Below, in pieces: positions 35,474 through 43,267 of a stretch of DNA of 64,000 nt (positions within the stretch are counted from its first letter, which is position 1; every line of letters starts with the position of its first letter). Source of the DNA: Chryseobacterium sp. (lineage in GTDB: Bacteria > Bacteroidota > Bacteroidia > Flavobacteriales > Weeksellaceae); assembly GCA_031286615.1 (NCBI GenBank), contig JAITUA010000001.1, positions 1 through 64,000 of the forward strand, written 5' to 3'. A program made the position numbers and the translations under genes. The notes below the pieces were generated by a model that was not told where the DNA came from, ran no database searches, and was given only the letters and a program-made list of their open reading frames with translations.

Positions 35474-36052
35474 TTATTCTCCCATAATATTAGGATTCCA
35501 GTTGGCAGGGACTTTAGGAACAATGTCATTTTTGATATAATAGTCCTGAATTTCCTGCATGATTTCTGAAAAAGGGACGGATGCTATTCTTTCATATGGA
35601 ATAGTATAACCCAGATAAACAATATTTCTTTTGAAATCACCTGCTGCCAGTACAATAGGAACTTTTGCGGCTAAAGCCATATGGTAAAACCCTTTTCTCC
35701 ATTTCGGAACCCAGCTTCTTGTTCCTTCAGGGGTAATAACAAGACTGAAATCTTCTTTAGCAAACTGCTTGGCTACGAAATTTACCAGGTCGTTTTTCTG
35801 GCTTCTGTCGATCCCGATCCCTCCAAGTCCTTTTACAATGCTTCCGTACCAGGCTTTGGTATGGGCATCTTTAATAATGATTTTTAAAGGTTTTTCCAGG
35901 GACCAATAGGCGAAATTTCCTAAAATATATTCCATGTTATGGGTATGCGGTGCTACCACAAGGATACACCTGTTCAGGTTGTTTACATCGCCCTGCAGAA
36001 CGACTTTCCAGCCTAATATTTTTAACATTGCTTTGCCTATCAGCTTTTTCAT
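35474..36052 (-). CDS. PlsC-like 1-acyl-glycerol-3-phosphate acyltransferase family protein
   Basis: The 192-residue protein has the acyltransferase blocks PHTHNMEY (35-42) and TPEGTRSW, with WRKGFYHMA after it. The usual HX4D catalytic pair is here HX4E (His36, Glu41), a conservative change that could alter activity. Short, single-domain members of this branch are common in Bacteroidota. It is probably cotranscribed with the thioesterase gene. A -7 match (36106-36113) lies upstream. Confidence 0.8.
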   Translation of the reverse strand: MKKLIGKAMLKILGWKVVLQGDVNNLNRCILVVAPHTHNMEYILGNFAYWSLEKPLKIIIKDAHTKAWYGSIVKGLGGIGIDRSQKNDLVNFVAKQFAKEDFSLVITPEGTRSWVPKWRKGFYHMALAAKVPIVLAAGDFKRNIVYLGYTIPYERIASVPFSEIMQEIQDYYIKNDIVPKVPANWNPNIMGE

Positions 36053-36075
36053 AGATTTCTTGGATTAAAAACAAA

Positions 36076-36104
36076 AAAGTATAACCAAATTTTGGTTATA
36101 CTTT
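36076..36104 (-). terminator. 29-base perfect palindrome, probable terminator
   Basis: The palindrome pairs 14 bases each side around one central T and is followed on the minus strand by six T. It lies 26 bases after the stop of the 20-codon frame at 36131-36193 and before the acyltransferase gene. Because a -7 match TATATTTG lies at 36106-36113, it could instead be the 5' hairpin of the acyltransferase mRNA. Confidence 0.6.
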
Positions 36105-36130
36105 ACAAATATATTGAAATATTATCGCTC

Positions 36131-36193
36131 TTAAAACAAACCGCTAATTAAATCTACGATTTTCATTACGAATTCCATTGCAAATTGTATCAT
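36131..36193 (-). CDS. Possible 20-residue amphipathic peptide
   Basis: The minus-strand frame encodes MIQFAMEFVMKIVDLISGLF. It is strongly hydrophobic with Glu7, Lys11 and Asp14 spaced to lie on one face of a helix, as in small membrane-active peptides and type I toxins. Support is the terminator-like hairpin directly downstream; there is no promoter match or visible antitoxin RNA. The flanking 36053-36367 gap (315 bp) holds only this and the hairpin. Confidence 0.35.
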   Translation of the reverse strand: MIQFAMEFVMKIVDLISGLF

Positions 36194-36367
36194 GATAAGG
36201 CTGTGTTTTTGGTTGGTTGGTTATTAAATTTTAGCTCTACGAAATTAAAACTTTTTTTTTACATAAGAAACTAAATATAGTTTTATTTTCACTTTTCTGA
36301 GAGAAGAAGGGTGTGAATTTCAAACGGTTGCCATCCACCCACACCTTCTACCACTCTCTGAAGTTAA

Positions 36368-38089
36368 TTATTTAGTTTGTATGGAAATTTCGTTTTTTCC
36401 GTCTTTGATCTTGATGTCCATATCTTTATTTGATTTTTTGATATTGGACACTGCAGAATCAATTACTTTCTTTGCCTGGTTGTTCGGAACTTTCTTACCG
36501 TTTACAATGATACTGTCCTGATCATCAGAGTTGTATTCGATACTGGAACCGTTTACCGTGATTTTATTTTTTTCAATTCTAACACCGTTGCTGTCTTCAT
36601 CACTGTCTTGTTCGTTGTCATTGATACCGTCTCCATTTAAGTCACCATCCATATGGATATGGTTTTTGTTTGATGAAATAACCATTGTTTTTTGTGGAAC
36701 TACAAGTTCATAATCAAGGCTATAGTCTCTGAATCTGTGTTCATATGGATATTTGATATAGTTTGGAAGAAGTATTTTATTGTTTACAACTTCTACAGGA
36801 ACTGTCAGCTGGATTGGGAAATTATAACCCTTTCCTTCTTTTTTGATGATCAGATATGGTGTTTTAATATCTGGTTTTCTTGTTACATCTACTGAGATAT
36901 AATCTTCTTCATAAACAGATCTTTTATCAGAATAAATATCATTGTTATATGCTTTGAAATTCTGAGGAATGTTAACTTGCTTTACATCTACATATACTGT
37001 ATCTGAAGTAGTGTTGATGGCAACATTCTCTACATCTTCCTTACTGCCTCTGTAGATCATGTCTTTCTTAGCCATGCTTATTCCGAAGTAAGTTCCCAGT
37101 CCGATCAGAAGAAGAAATAAACCTCCAACTACCCATCCGATATTTCTCAGTTTAGTTTTTGGAGAGAATATCTTGATACTTAATAAGCTGAAAAGGATTG
37201 CCGGAATTAAGCTTCCGATTACCATCATGGCTGCCAATACTTTATCAAGTCCCTGGTCATCCATATAGAATCTGATTTCATTAGCTCCTGGGAAATCTGT
37301 ATCCATCCCGAAAAGACCGAATAATACAAATACTCCGATAATGCTTCCTACAGCCATCAATACGAAGAATCCTCCTACGATATACTTGAATATATTCCAA
37401 ACTCCACTTCCTGCGTTGTTGATGTAAGGTTTGTTTTCGTTGTATATTTCTCCGACCCTCTGAGTAGATTCATTGGCAAACTGAACCAATTTATTAGACT
37501 CATTCTTAAGATTGTCGAAGTTCATAGGCTTTCCCTGCATTTTCAGGAAATCTGCCGCTGTTTCAGCTTTTGGAAGTACGATCCAAAGGATTACATATAA
37601 AAGACCGATTAATGAAGAAGAGATTGCTGCGGTGAAAATTCCCAAGACGAAAATTCCCAGCCAGATGGCTCTCATGGTAGTGATATCCATTCCTACATAT
37701 TGAGCTAAACCTGCGCAAACACCTGCTACTTTTTGTTTTTCCGGATCACGGAACAGTTGTTTTTTATCGGTATAATTGTTTCCTGAATAGTTCTTTCTGG
37801 TAGATGTTTTTTCAGAAAAATAAGCCTCTTCCTGTTCTTCAATTTTTTCCGGGCTTCCGATCTGTGCGATTACCTTTTCTACATCGGTATCGTTGATCAC
37901 TTCGCGTTTTCCCAGAGAATCTTTGAATATCTCCACCATTCTTATTTCTATGTCATGCATTACCTCATCTGCCTCAGAAGCATCCAGTGAGCTTCTCAGT
38001 GCGTTCAGGTAATCGCTGAGCTTTATATATGCGTGTTCTTCTATTGTAAAAGAAAAACCTGCGAGTCCTATTGAGAGTGTCTTGTTCAT
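36368..38089 (-). CDS. PspC-domain membrane protein
   Basis: The 573-residue protein has an N-terminal region (1-100) resembling HAAS/PspC-linked dimer domains (ISLAGFSFTIEEHAYIKLSDYLNALRSSL), a PspC domain (about 108-180: LFRDPEKQKVAGVCAGLAQYVGMD), four or more membrane helices (about 140-345) and a C-terminal periplasmic beta-rich part ending in a Ser/Asn/Lys-rich tail. The PadR gene lies 11 bases upstream, and such PadR-PspC pairs are typical envelope-stress modules. Confidence 0.87.
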   Translation of the reverse strand: MNKTLSIGLAGFSFTIEEHAYIKLSDYLNALRSSLDASEADEVMHDIEIRMVEIFKDSLGKREVINDTDVEKVIAQIGSPEKIEEQEEAYFSEKTSTRKNYSGNNYTDKKQLFRDPEKQKVAGVCAGLAQYVGMDITTMRAIWLGIFVLGIFTAAISSSLIGLLYVILWIVLPKAETAADFLKMQGKPMNFDNLKNESNKLVQFANESTQRVGEIYNENKPYINNAGSGVWNIFKYIVGGFFVLMAVGSIIGVFVLFGLFGMDTDFPGANEIRFYMDDQGLDKVLAAMMVIGSLIPAILFSLLSIKIFSPKTKLRNIGWVVGGLFLLLIGLGTYFGISMAKKDMIYRGSKEDVENVAINTTSDTVYVDVKQVNIPQNFKAYNNDIYSDKRSVYEEDYISVDVTRKPDIKTPYLIIKKEGKGYNFPIQLTVPVEVVNNKILLPNYIKYPYEHRFRDYSLDYELVVPQKTMVISSNKNHIHMDGDLNGDGINDNEQDSDEDSNGVRIEKNKITVNGSSIEYNSDDQDSIIVNGKKVPNNQAKKVIDSAVSNIKKSNKDMDIKIKDGKNEISIQTK

Positions 38090-38100
38090 AGCTTTGTTTT

Positions 38101-38430
38101 TTAATTTTGTTGAGTGATGTGGTTTACTGAGGCTGTCAGCTCATTCCATGTGTTTTGAAGTTCATCCAGGAAAAGTTTTCCTTTTTCTGTGATCTGATAA
38201 TATTTTCTGGGTGGCCCTCCTGTAGATTCTTCCCATCTGTAAGAGAGAAACTCTCCGTTTTTAAGTCTTGTAAGAAGAGGGTAGAGGGTTCCTTCCACTA
38301 CATCCAGTTTTCCTTTTTTCAGTTCGTCAATAAGATCAGAAACATACATTTCGCGATTATTGATGAGACTTAGAATACAGAATTCCAGAATTCCTTTTCG
38401 CATTTGCGCTTTGGTATTTTCGGTATTCAT
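38101..38430 (-). CDS. PadR-family transcriptional regulator
   Basis: The 109-residue protein is a winged-helix PadR member: KGILEFCILSLINNREMYVSDLIDELKKG forms the helix-turn-helix, followed by VEGTLYPLLTRLKNGEFLSYRWEESTGGPPRKYYQITEKGK, the family wing. It lies 11 bases before the PspC gene and 70 bases after a palindrome overlapping its promoter, so it very likely represses its own operon. Confidence 0.92.
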   Translation of the reverse strand: MNTENTKAQMRKGILEFCILSLINNREMYVSDLIDELKKGKLDVVEGTLYPLLTRLKNGEFLSYRWEESTGGPPRKYYQITEKGKLFLDELQNTWNELTASVNHITQQN

Positions 38431-38500
38431 CTTTGATAAGTTTTGTTAATTAGTTATAATTTTCGAAGTTCGGAACCTAGCTAGTTGTACCTATTTCGAT

Positions 38501-38541
38501 TTTACATTACAAAGATATGTAAATAAAATGGTATTATGCAA
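38501..38541 (-). promoter_or_regulatory. padR-pspC promoter with overlapping palindromic operator
   Basis: On the minus strand TTG (38539-38541), 21 bases, TATCTTTG (38510-38517) is a full promoter match. TTTACAT (38501-38507) and ATGTAAA (38517-38523), 9 bases apart, form an inverted repeat over the -7 box. TACAT-ATGTA-type palindromes are the usual PadR sites, so this is probably the autoregulatory operator. Confidence 0.68.
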
Positions 38542-38747
38542 TACAAAGTAGTGAAATTTTTAAAATAAATAATGTAAAGCATTGATAATTAAGTCAATAA
38601 TTTTTATTGAGGATTTTAAGAAAAATGAATTTGTTTGAAAAATTGTTGAAAAGTTGCTGGAATTTTTGAGATGATTGAGAAAAATAATCAGAAATAATTG
38701 AGTTTAGTCCTTTACTAATTACTCATTATTCATTAATTATTTCATTT

Positions 38748-38831
38748 AGCCCCGATAGCAGCGGTTACCCCACAGCGGAATGGAATAAGGAAGGAGGCGA
38801 GGAGTATGAGCGTATAGCGGGAAACAGCTTC
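38748..38831 (+). ncRNA. GC-rich structured element, possibly Flavo-1-like RNA
   Basis: This 84-base island stands out from the AT-rich 540-bp gap (38431-38970) by composition. It starts AGCCCCGATAGCAGCGG and ends ATAGCGGGAAACAGCTTC, a block order that recurs in flavobacterial intergenic regions and resembles the Flavo-1 RNA motif as I recall it. The orientation and structure are not settled by reading alone. The rest of the gap is AT-rich and carries only the two promoters. Confidence 0.45.
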
Positions 38832-38902
38832 TTATTACTAAATATTCTTTTATTTAAAGGCTGTTAAATTGTTTCATATCCTTACAGATAATAAGCTCGG
38901 AA

Positions 38903-38934
38903 TTTTGAGATCGGTATTATGATTCGTATTTTTG
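38903..38934 (+). promoter_or_regulatory. Promoter of the XAC2610-type gene
   Basis: TTTTG (38903-38907), 19 bases, TATTTTTG (38927-38934) matches the Bacteroidota promoter consensus fully. It lies 36 bases before the ATG at 38971. Confidence 0.75.
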
Positions 38935-38970
38935 TTAGGAAAAAAACACCTAAATCTATTTACTATTGCC

Positions 38971-39672
38971 ATGAATCTATTAAATACATATAGGCATTTA
39001 TCGGCTTTTGTTTTACTTGGGCCTGCATGTTTCGGGCAATATCAGTTTGAGATTAAAAATGTGTCGAAAAATTATGATGCTGTTATTCATATAGAAAATT
39101 GTTACGATGACAGATGCAGCGGGAAAGGAACTGTGGAGCTGTTTGATCATAAAAACAGCAAGGTACAGACTTTTGTTTCTGATGATCTTGTTTTATATGC
39201 TGAACAAGGGCAAAAACTGATTCAAAATAAGTTGATTCCTCTTTCAAAAGATCAACGGGCAGTGATTATTAATGATTTTAATTTTGACGGAACCATGGAT
39301 GTTGCAATAAGGAACGGAAATATGGGAAATTATAGTGGGGCATCCTATGACGTATATGTCTTCAATAAAACAAAAAAGAAATTTGTAATAAGTGAAGAAC
39401 TTACAGAGTTGGGTTCAGATGGTCTTGATATTTTTGATGTTGATGTGAAACGTAAACGTCTTATTTCCTACGGAAAGTCTGGTTGCTGCGATATTTTCAC
39501 TACTGAATATGCTGTTATTCCCAATAAAGGACTGGATAAAGTATTTGAAAAGGAAGAGGATATGAGCAATGAAGATCAGGTGAAAGTAATAACCAGAGAA
39601 AAGATCAATAATAAATGGATTACCAAAACAAAGGTATATCCGGCAGATGAATATAACAGAAATAAAAAGTAA
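38971..39672 (+). CDS. Secreted XAC2610-type protein
   Basis: The start ATG 38971 gives 233 residues with a signal peptide (MNLLNTYRHLSAFVLLGPACFG). The mature domain has NDFNFDGTMDVAIRNG near 105-120 (an Asp-rich calcium-loop-like motif) followed by YDVYVFNKTKKKFV and a Cys-Cys pair (GKSGCCDIFT), the pattern of XAC2610-related proteins. Function is unknown. The promoter at 38903-38934 fits this start. Confidence 0.75.
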   Translation: MNLLNTYRHLSAFVLLGPACFGQYQFEIKNVSKNYDAVIHIENCYDDRCSGKGTVELFDHKNSKVQTFVSDDLVLYAEQGQKLIQNKLIPLSKDQRAVIINDFNFDGTMDVAIRNGNMGNYSGASYDVYVFNKTKKKFVISEELTELGSDGLDIFDVDVKRKRLISYGKSGCCDIFTTEYAVIPNKGLDKVFEKEEDMSNEDQVKVITREKINNKWITKTKVYPADEYNRNKK

Positions 39673-39673
39673 G

Positions 39674-40264
39674 ATGAAAATTCAGAAAGAAATTGATTTT
39701 ATCCTGGCAGTGGATGCCTTGAAAAATGTACAGCGAAGAAATTATAATGCTGATGATTCCCGAAGAGAGAACACGGCAGAACACTCCTGGCAGATTATTA
39801 TTCTGGCTCAGGTTCTTTTTCCGTATGCTAAAAACCGCGCAGATATTGATCTTTTGAGAGTAATAAGAATGCTTTCTATTCATGATCTGGTAGAAATAGA
39901 AGCCGGTGATACTTTTATTTTTGATGAAAAAGCAATGGTAGGAAAGTTTGACAGAGAGAAAGCATCTGCCCAAAAGATTTTCGGAATTCTGGACGAACCT
40001 TTGCGTACAGAGTTTTTTAATCTGTGGCTTGAGTTTGAAGAGGAGAAAACCCCTGATGCTATTTTTGCCTGCGGGATCGACAGAATCATGCCATTTATCT
40101 TAAATTCTCATACTTCAGGAAAAAGCTGGACGGAAGCCGGAGTAACAGAAAGACAAATCCGGAATATGCTTGAAAATGCGATTAACAGAGCATCGGACGA
40201 AATGGGAGAGGCCTTTGAGCTGTTGCTGAACAGAAGTCTGGAAACGGAAAAAGTGGTGAAATAA
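39674..40264 (+). CDS. HD-domain phosphohydrolase (YfbR-like)
   Basis: The start is ATG 39674, one base after the previous stop, giving 196 residues beginning MKIQKEIDFILAVDALKNV. HD-family metal ligands are visible: His in ENTAEHSW, His-Asp in LSIHDLVEIEAGD and Asp in CGIDRIMPF. Relatives include 5'-deoxynucleotidases; the exact nucleotide substrate is unknown. A strong terminator follows. Confidence 0.85.
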   Translation: MKIQKEIDFILAVDALKNVQRRNYNADDSRRENTAEHSWQIIILAQVLFPYAKNRADIDLLRVIRMLSIHDLVEIEAGDTFIFDEKAMVGKFDREKASAQKIFGILDEPLRTEFFNLWLEFEEEKTPDAIFACGIDRIMPFILNSHTSGKSWTEAGVTERQIRNMLENAINRASDEMGEAFELLLNRSLETEKVVK

Positions 40265-40280
40265 GTGTAAAGAACATAGA

Positions 40281-40318
40281 ATAAGCTTCGGGCGGCCAAA
40301 GGCCGCCCGAAGCTTTAT
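40281..40318. terminator. Bidirectional terminator with AAGCTTCGGGC arms
   Basis: A perfect 17-bp stem (arms 40282-40298 and 40302-40318) with loop AAA and A/T flanks lies between convergent genes. Its arms share AAGCTTCGGGC with the terminator at 13708-13747. Confidence 0.9.
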
Positions 40319-40321
40319 TAT

Positions 40322-40705
40322 TTATAGTATCTGGATTGGTTTCTTGAATTCATCAATCGCTACAAAAGTAAAATCACCCACAATGGCTTTCTCTCTTTCA
40401 TAGGAATACATCTGCTCAGTGTAGATCTCAACATTTACTTTCATACTGGTTTTTCCCACGTATGAAACTTTCCCGATCAGTTCTACAATCGTTCCGGCAG
40501 GAATAGGTTTTTTGAAATCGATCTTGTCACTGCTCACCGTTACTACTCTTTTTCTGGCAAATCGGGTTGCTGTAATAAAAGCTACTTCGTCCATCAGCTG
40601 CATGGCCGTACCACCAAAAAGGGTATCGTAATGATTGGTTGTGTTGGGGAAAACCGCTTTAAAGATTCTGGTTTCGGATGCTTCAATTCTTTCTTCTGTA
40701 GTCAT
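40322..40705 (-). CDS. Acyl-CoA thioesterase (hotdog fold, YciA-like)
   Basis: The 127-residue protein has the hotdog family blocks TRIFKAVFPNTTNHYDTLFGG, MQLMDEVAFITATRFARKRVVTVSSDKIDFKKPIPAG and VGKTSMKVNVEIY, typical of broad acyl-CoA thioesterases. Chain-length preference is unknown. It is the first gene downstream of a cobalamin riboswitch (135 bases away), which is unusual for this family and suggests it may be controlled by vitamin B12 or that a B12 gene has been lost. Confidence 0.88.
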   Translation of the reverse strand: MTTEERIEASETRIFKAVFPNTTNHYDTLFGGTAMQLMDEVAFITATRFARKRVVTVSSDKIDFKKPIPAGTIVELIGKVSYVGKTSMKVNVEIYTEQMYSYEREKAIVGDFTFVAIDEFKKPIQIL

Positions 40706-40840
40706 ATATCATTATTAATTAAAGCGAAATGAAAACGATATTAAAACAACAGAATAATGACAGGAACTTAGAGAACCCCTGAAACAATCCATCAGATCAA
40801 TACAACTTCAAATCGCGAAAGTTATTTGTTTAAAGAAAAT

Positions 40841-40994
40841 AGGCAGGTCTCCTGACTTGTAACATCTTTTATCTCCTTCCCATGCCTCGCACAGTGGATC
40901 TTTGATAAAGATTTCAGTTACTTACAGTTGCGCGACAGTCCGTGATTTTCACACGGTTCCCTTTTAATCTGCAGTGATGCAGAACCAATTTCTG
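40841..40994 (-). promoter_or_regulatory. Cobalamin riboswitch
   Basis: On the minus strand the conserved blocks occur in order: AAAAGGGAA, CACGGACTGTCGCGCAACTGT, GATCCACTGTG (the B12-box region) and AGTCAGGAGACCTGCC at the 3' end, the classic cobalamin aptamer. A -7 box (41025-41032) lies about 30 bases before it. No strong terminator or anti-Shine-Dalgarno pairing is visible between the aptamer and the thioesterase start at 40705. No B12 transport or synthesis gene is adjacent. Confidence 0.92.
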
Positions 40995-41024
40995 TGATGA
41001 ATAAGCGTTAAAACTTTTCGGGTG

Positions 41025-41032
41025 CAAAAATA
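41025..41032 (-). promoter_or_regulatory. -7 element of the riboswitch transcript
   Basis: TATTTTTG on the minus strand is a full TAnnTTTG match, placing transcription start near 41018, just upstream of the aptamer. No -33 TTG is at the proper spacing because the preceding gene ends at 41039. Confidence 0.5.
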
Positions 41033-41038
41033 ATGAAT

Positions 41039-41836
41039 TTATTCCGGATTATGGTAAATAATCTGGCTGATTACTCTTCCTTTCTTGATTGTCCACAGCG
41101 TAGTGTATCTGTTTTCTCCTGAACCGTTTATCATGTATAAGAAAATATTGTCGGTGTCCAGGGAGGTTACACCAATGTTCTCAAAATCCATCGTAGGCTG
41201 GAACATGTTTTTGATGGCTTCTCTTACAAAGACAGAACCTCTTCCGGGTTGTTGTACCCTGATCGATTTTATTTCAGTCATTCCTTCAGGAAGATCATTT
41301 CCGATTCCCCAGGGCTTTACTTTATCGATGGTCAGAAGTTTTCCCTCAGCATCTTTTTCCTTCTTACGATAGCCGGCGTTGGAAGGGTAGATGTCAATTA
41401 CTACTTTGCTTCTTTGGGCGGTAGGAACTTTCGGATCAGAATTATCTGTGAAAATAAGTGATTTTCCGTTTTTAGATTTGGAAGGTGTGTAGGCCGGAAG
41501 TTGATCTATATAAGCAATACGTTCTTTATTGACCATTCCTTCTTTATCAAGTGTTTCATACCGTACAAATGGTTTGTCTTCATCCTGTTTTTCAGGATAT
41601 TTGATCCAGATCCATTCTGTTTCTCCGGGAGCAGGCTTTACATAAACAAATACATCTCCTTTACGCATACGGATCTTGTCTACAATTTTCCTGTAATTGT
41701 CTTTGTGAACCCGTACATTGGCGTATCCTTCTTCAGCTTTTACCACTCCGAAAGGAACCTTATTCTGTCCTTTTACAAGGGCTAAAGAAAAAATACTCAA
41801 GGCCGATACATAGAATGCTTTGTTTATGAAAGTCAT
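41039..41836 (-). CDS. Secreted protein of unknown function
   Basis: The 265-residue protein has a signal peptide (MTFINKAFYVSALSIFSLALVKG) and a mature part beginning QNKVPFGVVKAEEGYANVRV, with SH3-like character early on. No family was recognised. The C-terminal TTLWTIKKGRVISQIIYHNPE may be a second small domain. It lies upstream of the riboswitch on the same strand, with the -7 box of the riboswitch seven bases after its stop. Confidence 0.65.
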   Translation of the reverse strand: MTFINKAFYVSALSIFSLALVKGQNKVPFGVVKAEEGYANVRVHKDNYRKIVDKIRMRKGDVFVYVKPAPGETEWIWIKYPEKQDEDKPFVRYETLDKEGMVNKERIAYIDQLPAYTPSKSKNGKSLIFTDNSDPKVPTAQRSKVVIDIYPSNAGYRKKEKDAEGKLLTIDKVKPWGIGNDLPEGMTEIKSIRVQQPGRGSVFVREAIKNMFQPTMDFENIGVTSLDTDNIFLYMINGSGENRYTTLWTIKKGRVISQIIYHNPE

Positions 41837-42094
41837 TATGAAATTTTTTTGATCCCCAAATATATAAATTAAATGCTTTTCGGAAGATAATTATACAGGT
41901 ACAGTTCTTTAAAATCTTGTATTTATTTCAAACAATGATAAGAAAGAGCTTTTAACAGTGATATTCTGCTGAATGGATATGTTTTTTACATATATAATTT
42001 AAAAGTATAAAAAAAGCAAAATAATATGTGGTGTAAATATCAAGTATATTCTATAAAATCCCTATTTTTCGAGAGAATTTAAAAACTAATAAAC

Positions 42095-43183
42095 ATGACA
42101 AAAAAACTACTTTATGTATTCTCTTTTATTTTGGGGATTTCCAGCTTTCAGGCAGAAAACAAAATAGAAGCAGGATCGGAATCTTTATTTTACTGTAATA
42201 CGAACGCTCCCACCGGTGTTCAGATGTCCACAATAACCCTTACCTCCGGAACTGTTACATGGACCGCTGATCCGGATACCCCGAATAATTTTATCAGATA
42301 CAGAATACCCGGAACGATTATCTGGATGGTAGCTACTCCTACACCGGGGCAGAATTCATTTACGATTACGAATCTGCAGCCTTGTACAGTTTACGAAGTA
42401 CAGGTCGCAAAAATATGCACTACTCAGGGAATGTGGTCAAATCCCATATTTTTTACAACAACACTGAATTACTGTTCAAGCGCATCTACAGATACAAGTA
42501 TGATGCATATCTCCAACGTTACAGTAAGTTCTTCCGGAATAGCATCTCCAATGATAAGTGATTCCGGCTCTTCCAATTACACGGATTACAGGAGTGATCT
42601 AAGCCGTAGAGTAAAGCTTTATATAGGAAGCACAGGAAATAAACTTTCAGTAACCAATACCTGGACCGGAACTCCGGGTACGGCAACTGTAACAGCATGG
42701 ATAGATCTTAATGCCAACGGAATTTTTGAATCCACAGAAAGAATTATGGCGGCAAATAATATCACTCAGGCTGCTCCGGCAGTGTCAGTTTTTACAATTC
42801 CAAGTCTGGCAGCATTGACAACTTGTGGCGTAACCATGAGGGTTGTTACCAATCAAACGATGCCTGCAGATGCCTGTAGTACATTTACCTATGGAGAAGT
42901 TGAAGATTATGGAGTGGACTTGATCAATTTAACACTTGGAGTGGAAGAATCAGGGAAGTCTGTAAAACCGGAAATTTATCCAAATCCGGCATCTGATATT
43001 TTAAATATCTCCGGCATCTCAGAAGCAACGGATTATGAGATTTATAATGTATTGGGGCAAAAAGCTGGTGAAGGAAAAGTTTCTGATCATAAAGTAAACC
43101 TTAGTCATTTGTCCGAAGGAATTTATTTTATTCAGCTGAAAGATAAAAACAGTGCAATCCGGTTAAAATTCATTAAGAAATAA
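42095..43183 (+). CDS. T9SS cargo protein with fibronectin-III, GEVED and sorting domains
   Basis: The 362-residue protein has a signal peptide (MTKKLLYVFSFILGISSFQA), a fibronectin type III-like region (about 35-130), a GEVED domain (about 165-275, with TCGVTMRVV and YGEVEDYGVDL) and a C-terminal type IX sorting domain (about 290-362: IYPNPASDILNISG ... GIYFIQLKDK). It is probably secreted through the type IX system and attached to the cell surface. Adhesion is a common role for this layout but is not proven here. Confidence 0.88.
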   Translation: MTKKLLYVFSFILGISSFQAENKIEAGSESLFYCNTNAPTGVQMSTITLTSGTVTWTADPDTPNNFIRYRIPGTIIWMVATPTPGQNSFTITNLQPCTVYEVQVAKICTTQGMWSNPIFFTTTLNYCSSASTDTSMMHISNVTVSSSGIASPMISDSGSSNYTDYRSDLSRRVKLYIGSTGNKLSVTNTWTGTPGTATVTAWIDLNANGIFESTERIMAANNITQAAPAVSVFTIPSLAALTTCGVTMRVVTNQTMPADACSTFTYGEVEDYGVDLINLTLGVEESGKSVKPEIYPNPASDILNISGISEATDYEIYNVLGQKAGEGKVSDHKVNLSHLSEGIYFIQLKDKNSAIRLKFIKK

Positions 43184-43190
43184 AACAAAA

Positions 43191-43223
43191 AAAGAGAGAG
43201 TACCTTTGTGGTGCTCTCTCTTA
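43191..43223. terminator. Terminator after the T9SS cargo gene
   Basis: AAGAGAGAGTACC pairs with GGTGCTCTCTCTT (one G-T pair) around TTTGT, with A-runs before and T-runs after. It lies between convergent genes. Confidence 0.8.
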
Positions 43224-43267
43224 TTATTTGCGTAAACGAGTTCATTTTATAACTCATTTCAGATTAA

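Noticed and set aside
40730-40800. 25-codon minus-strand frame between riboswitch and thioesterase starting MDCFRGSLS
   Set aside because: No conserved-looking features; probably chance in the leader.
40841-40994. Reading frames inside the riboswitch
   Set aside because: The bases match conserved cobalamin aptamer blocks, so any frame here is incidental.
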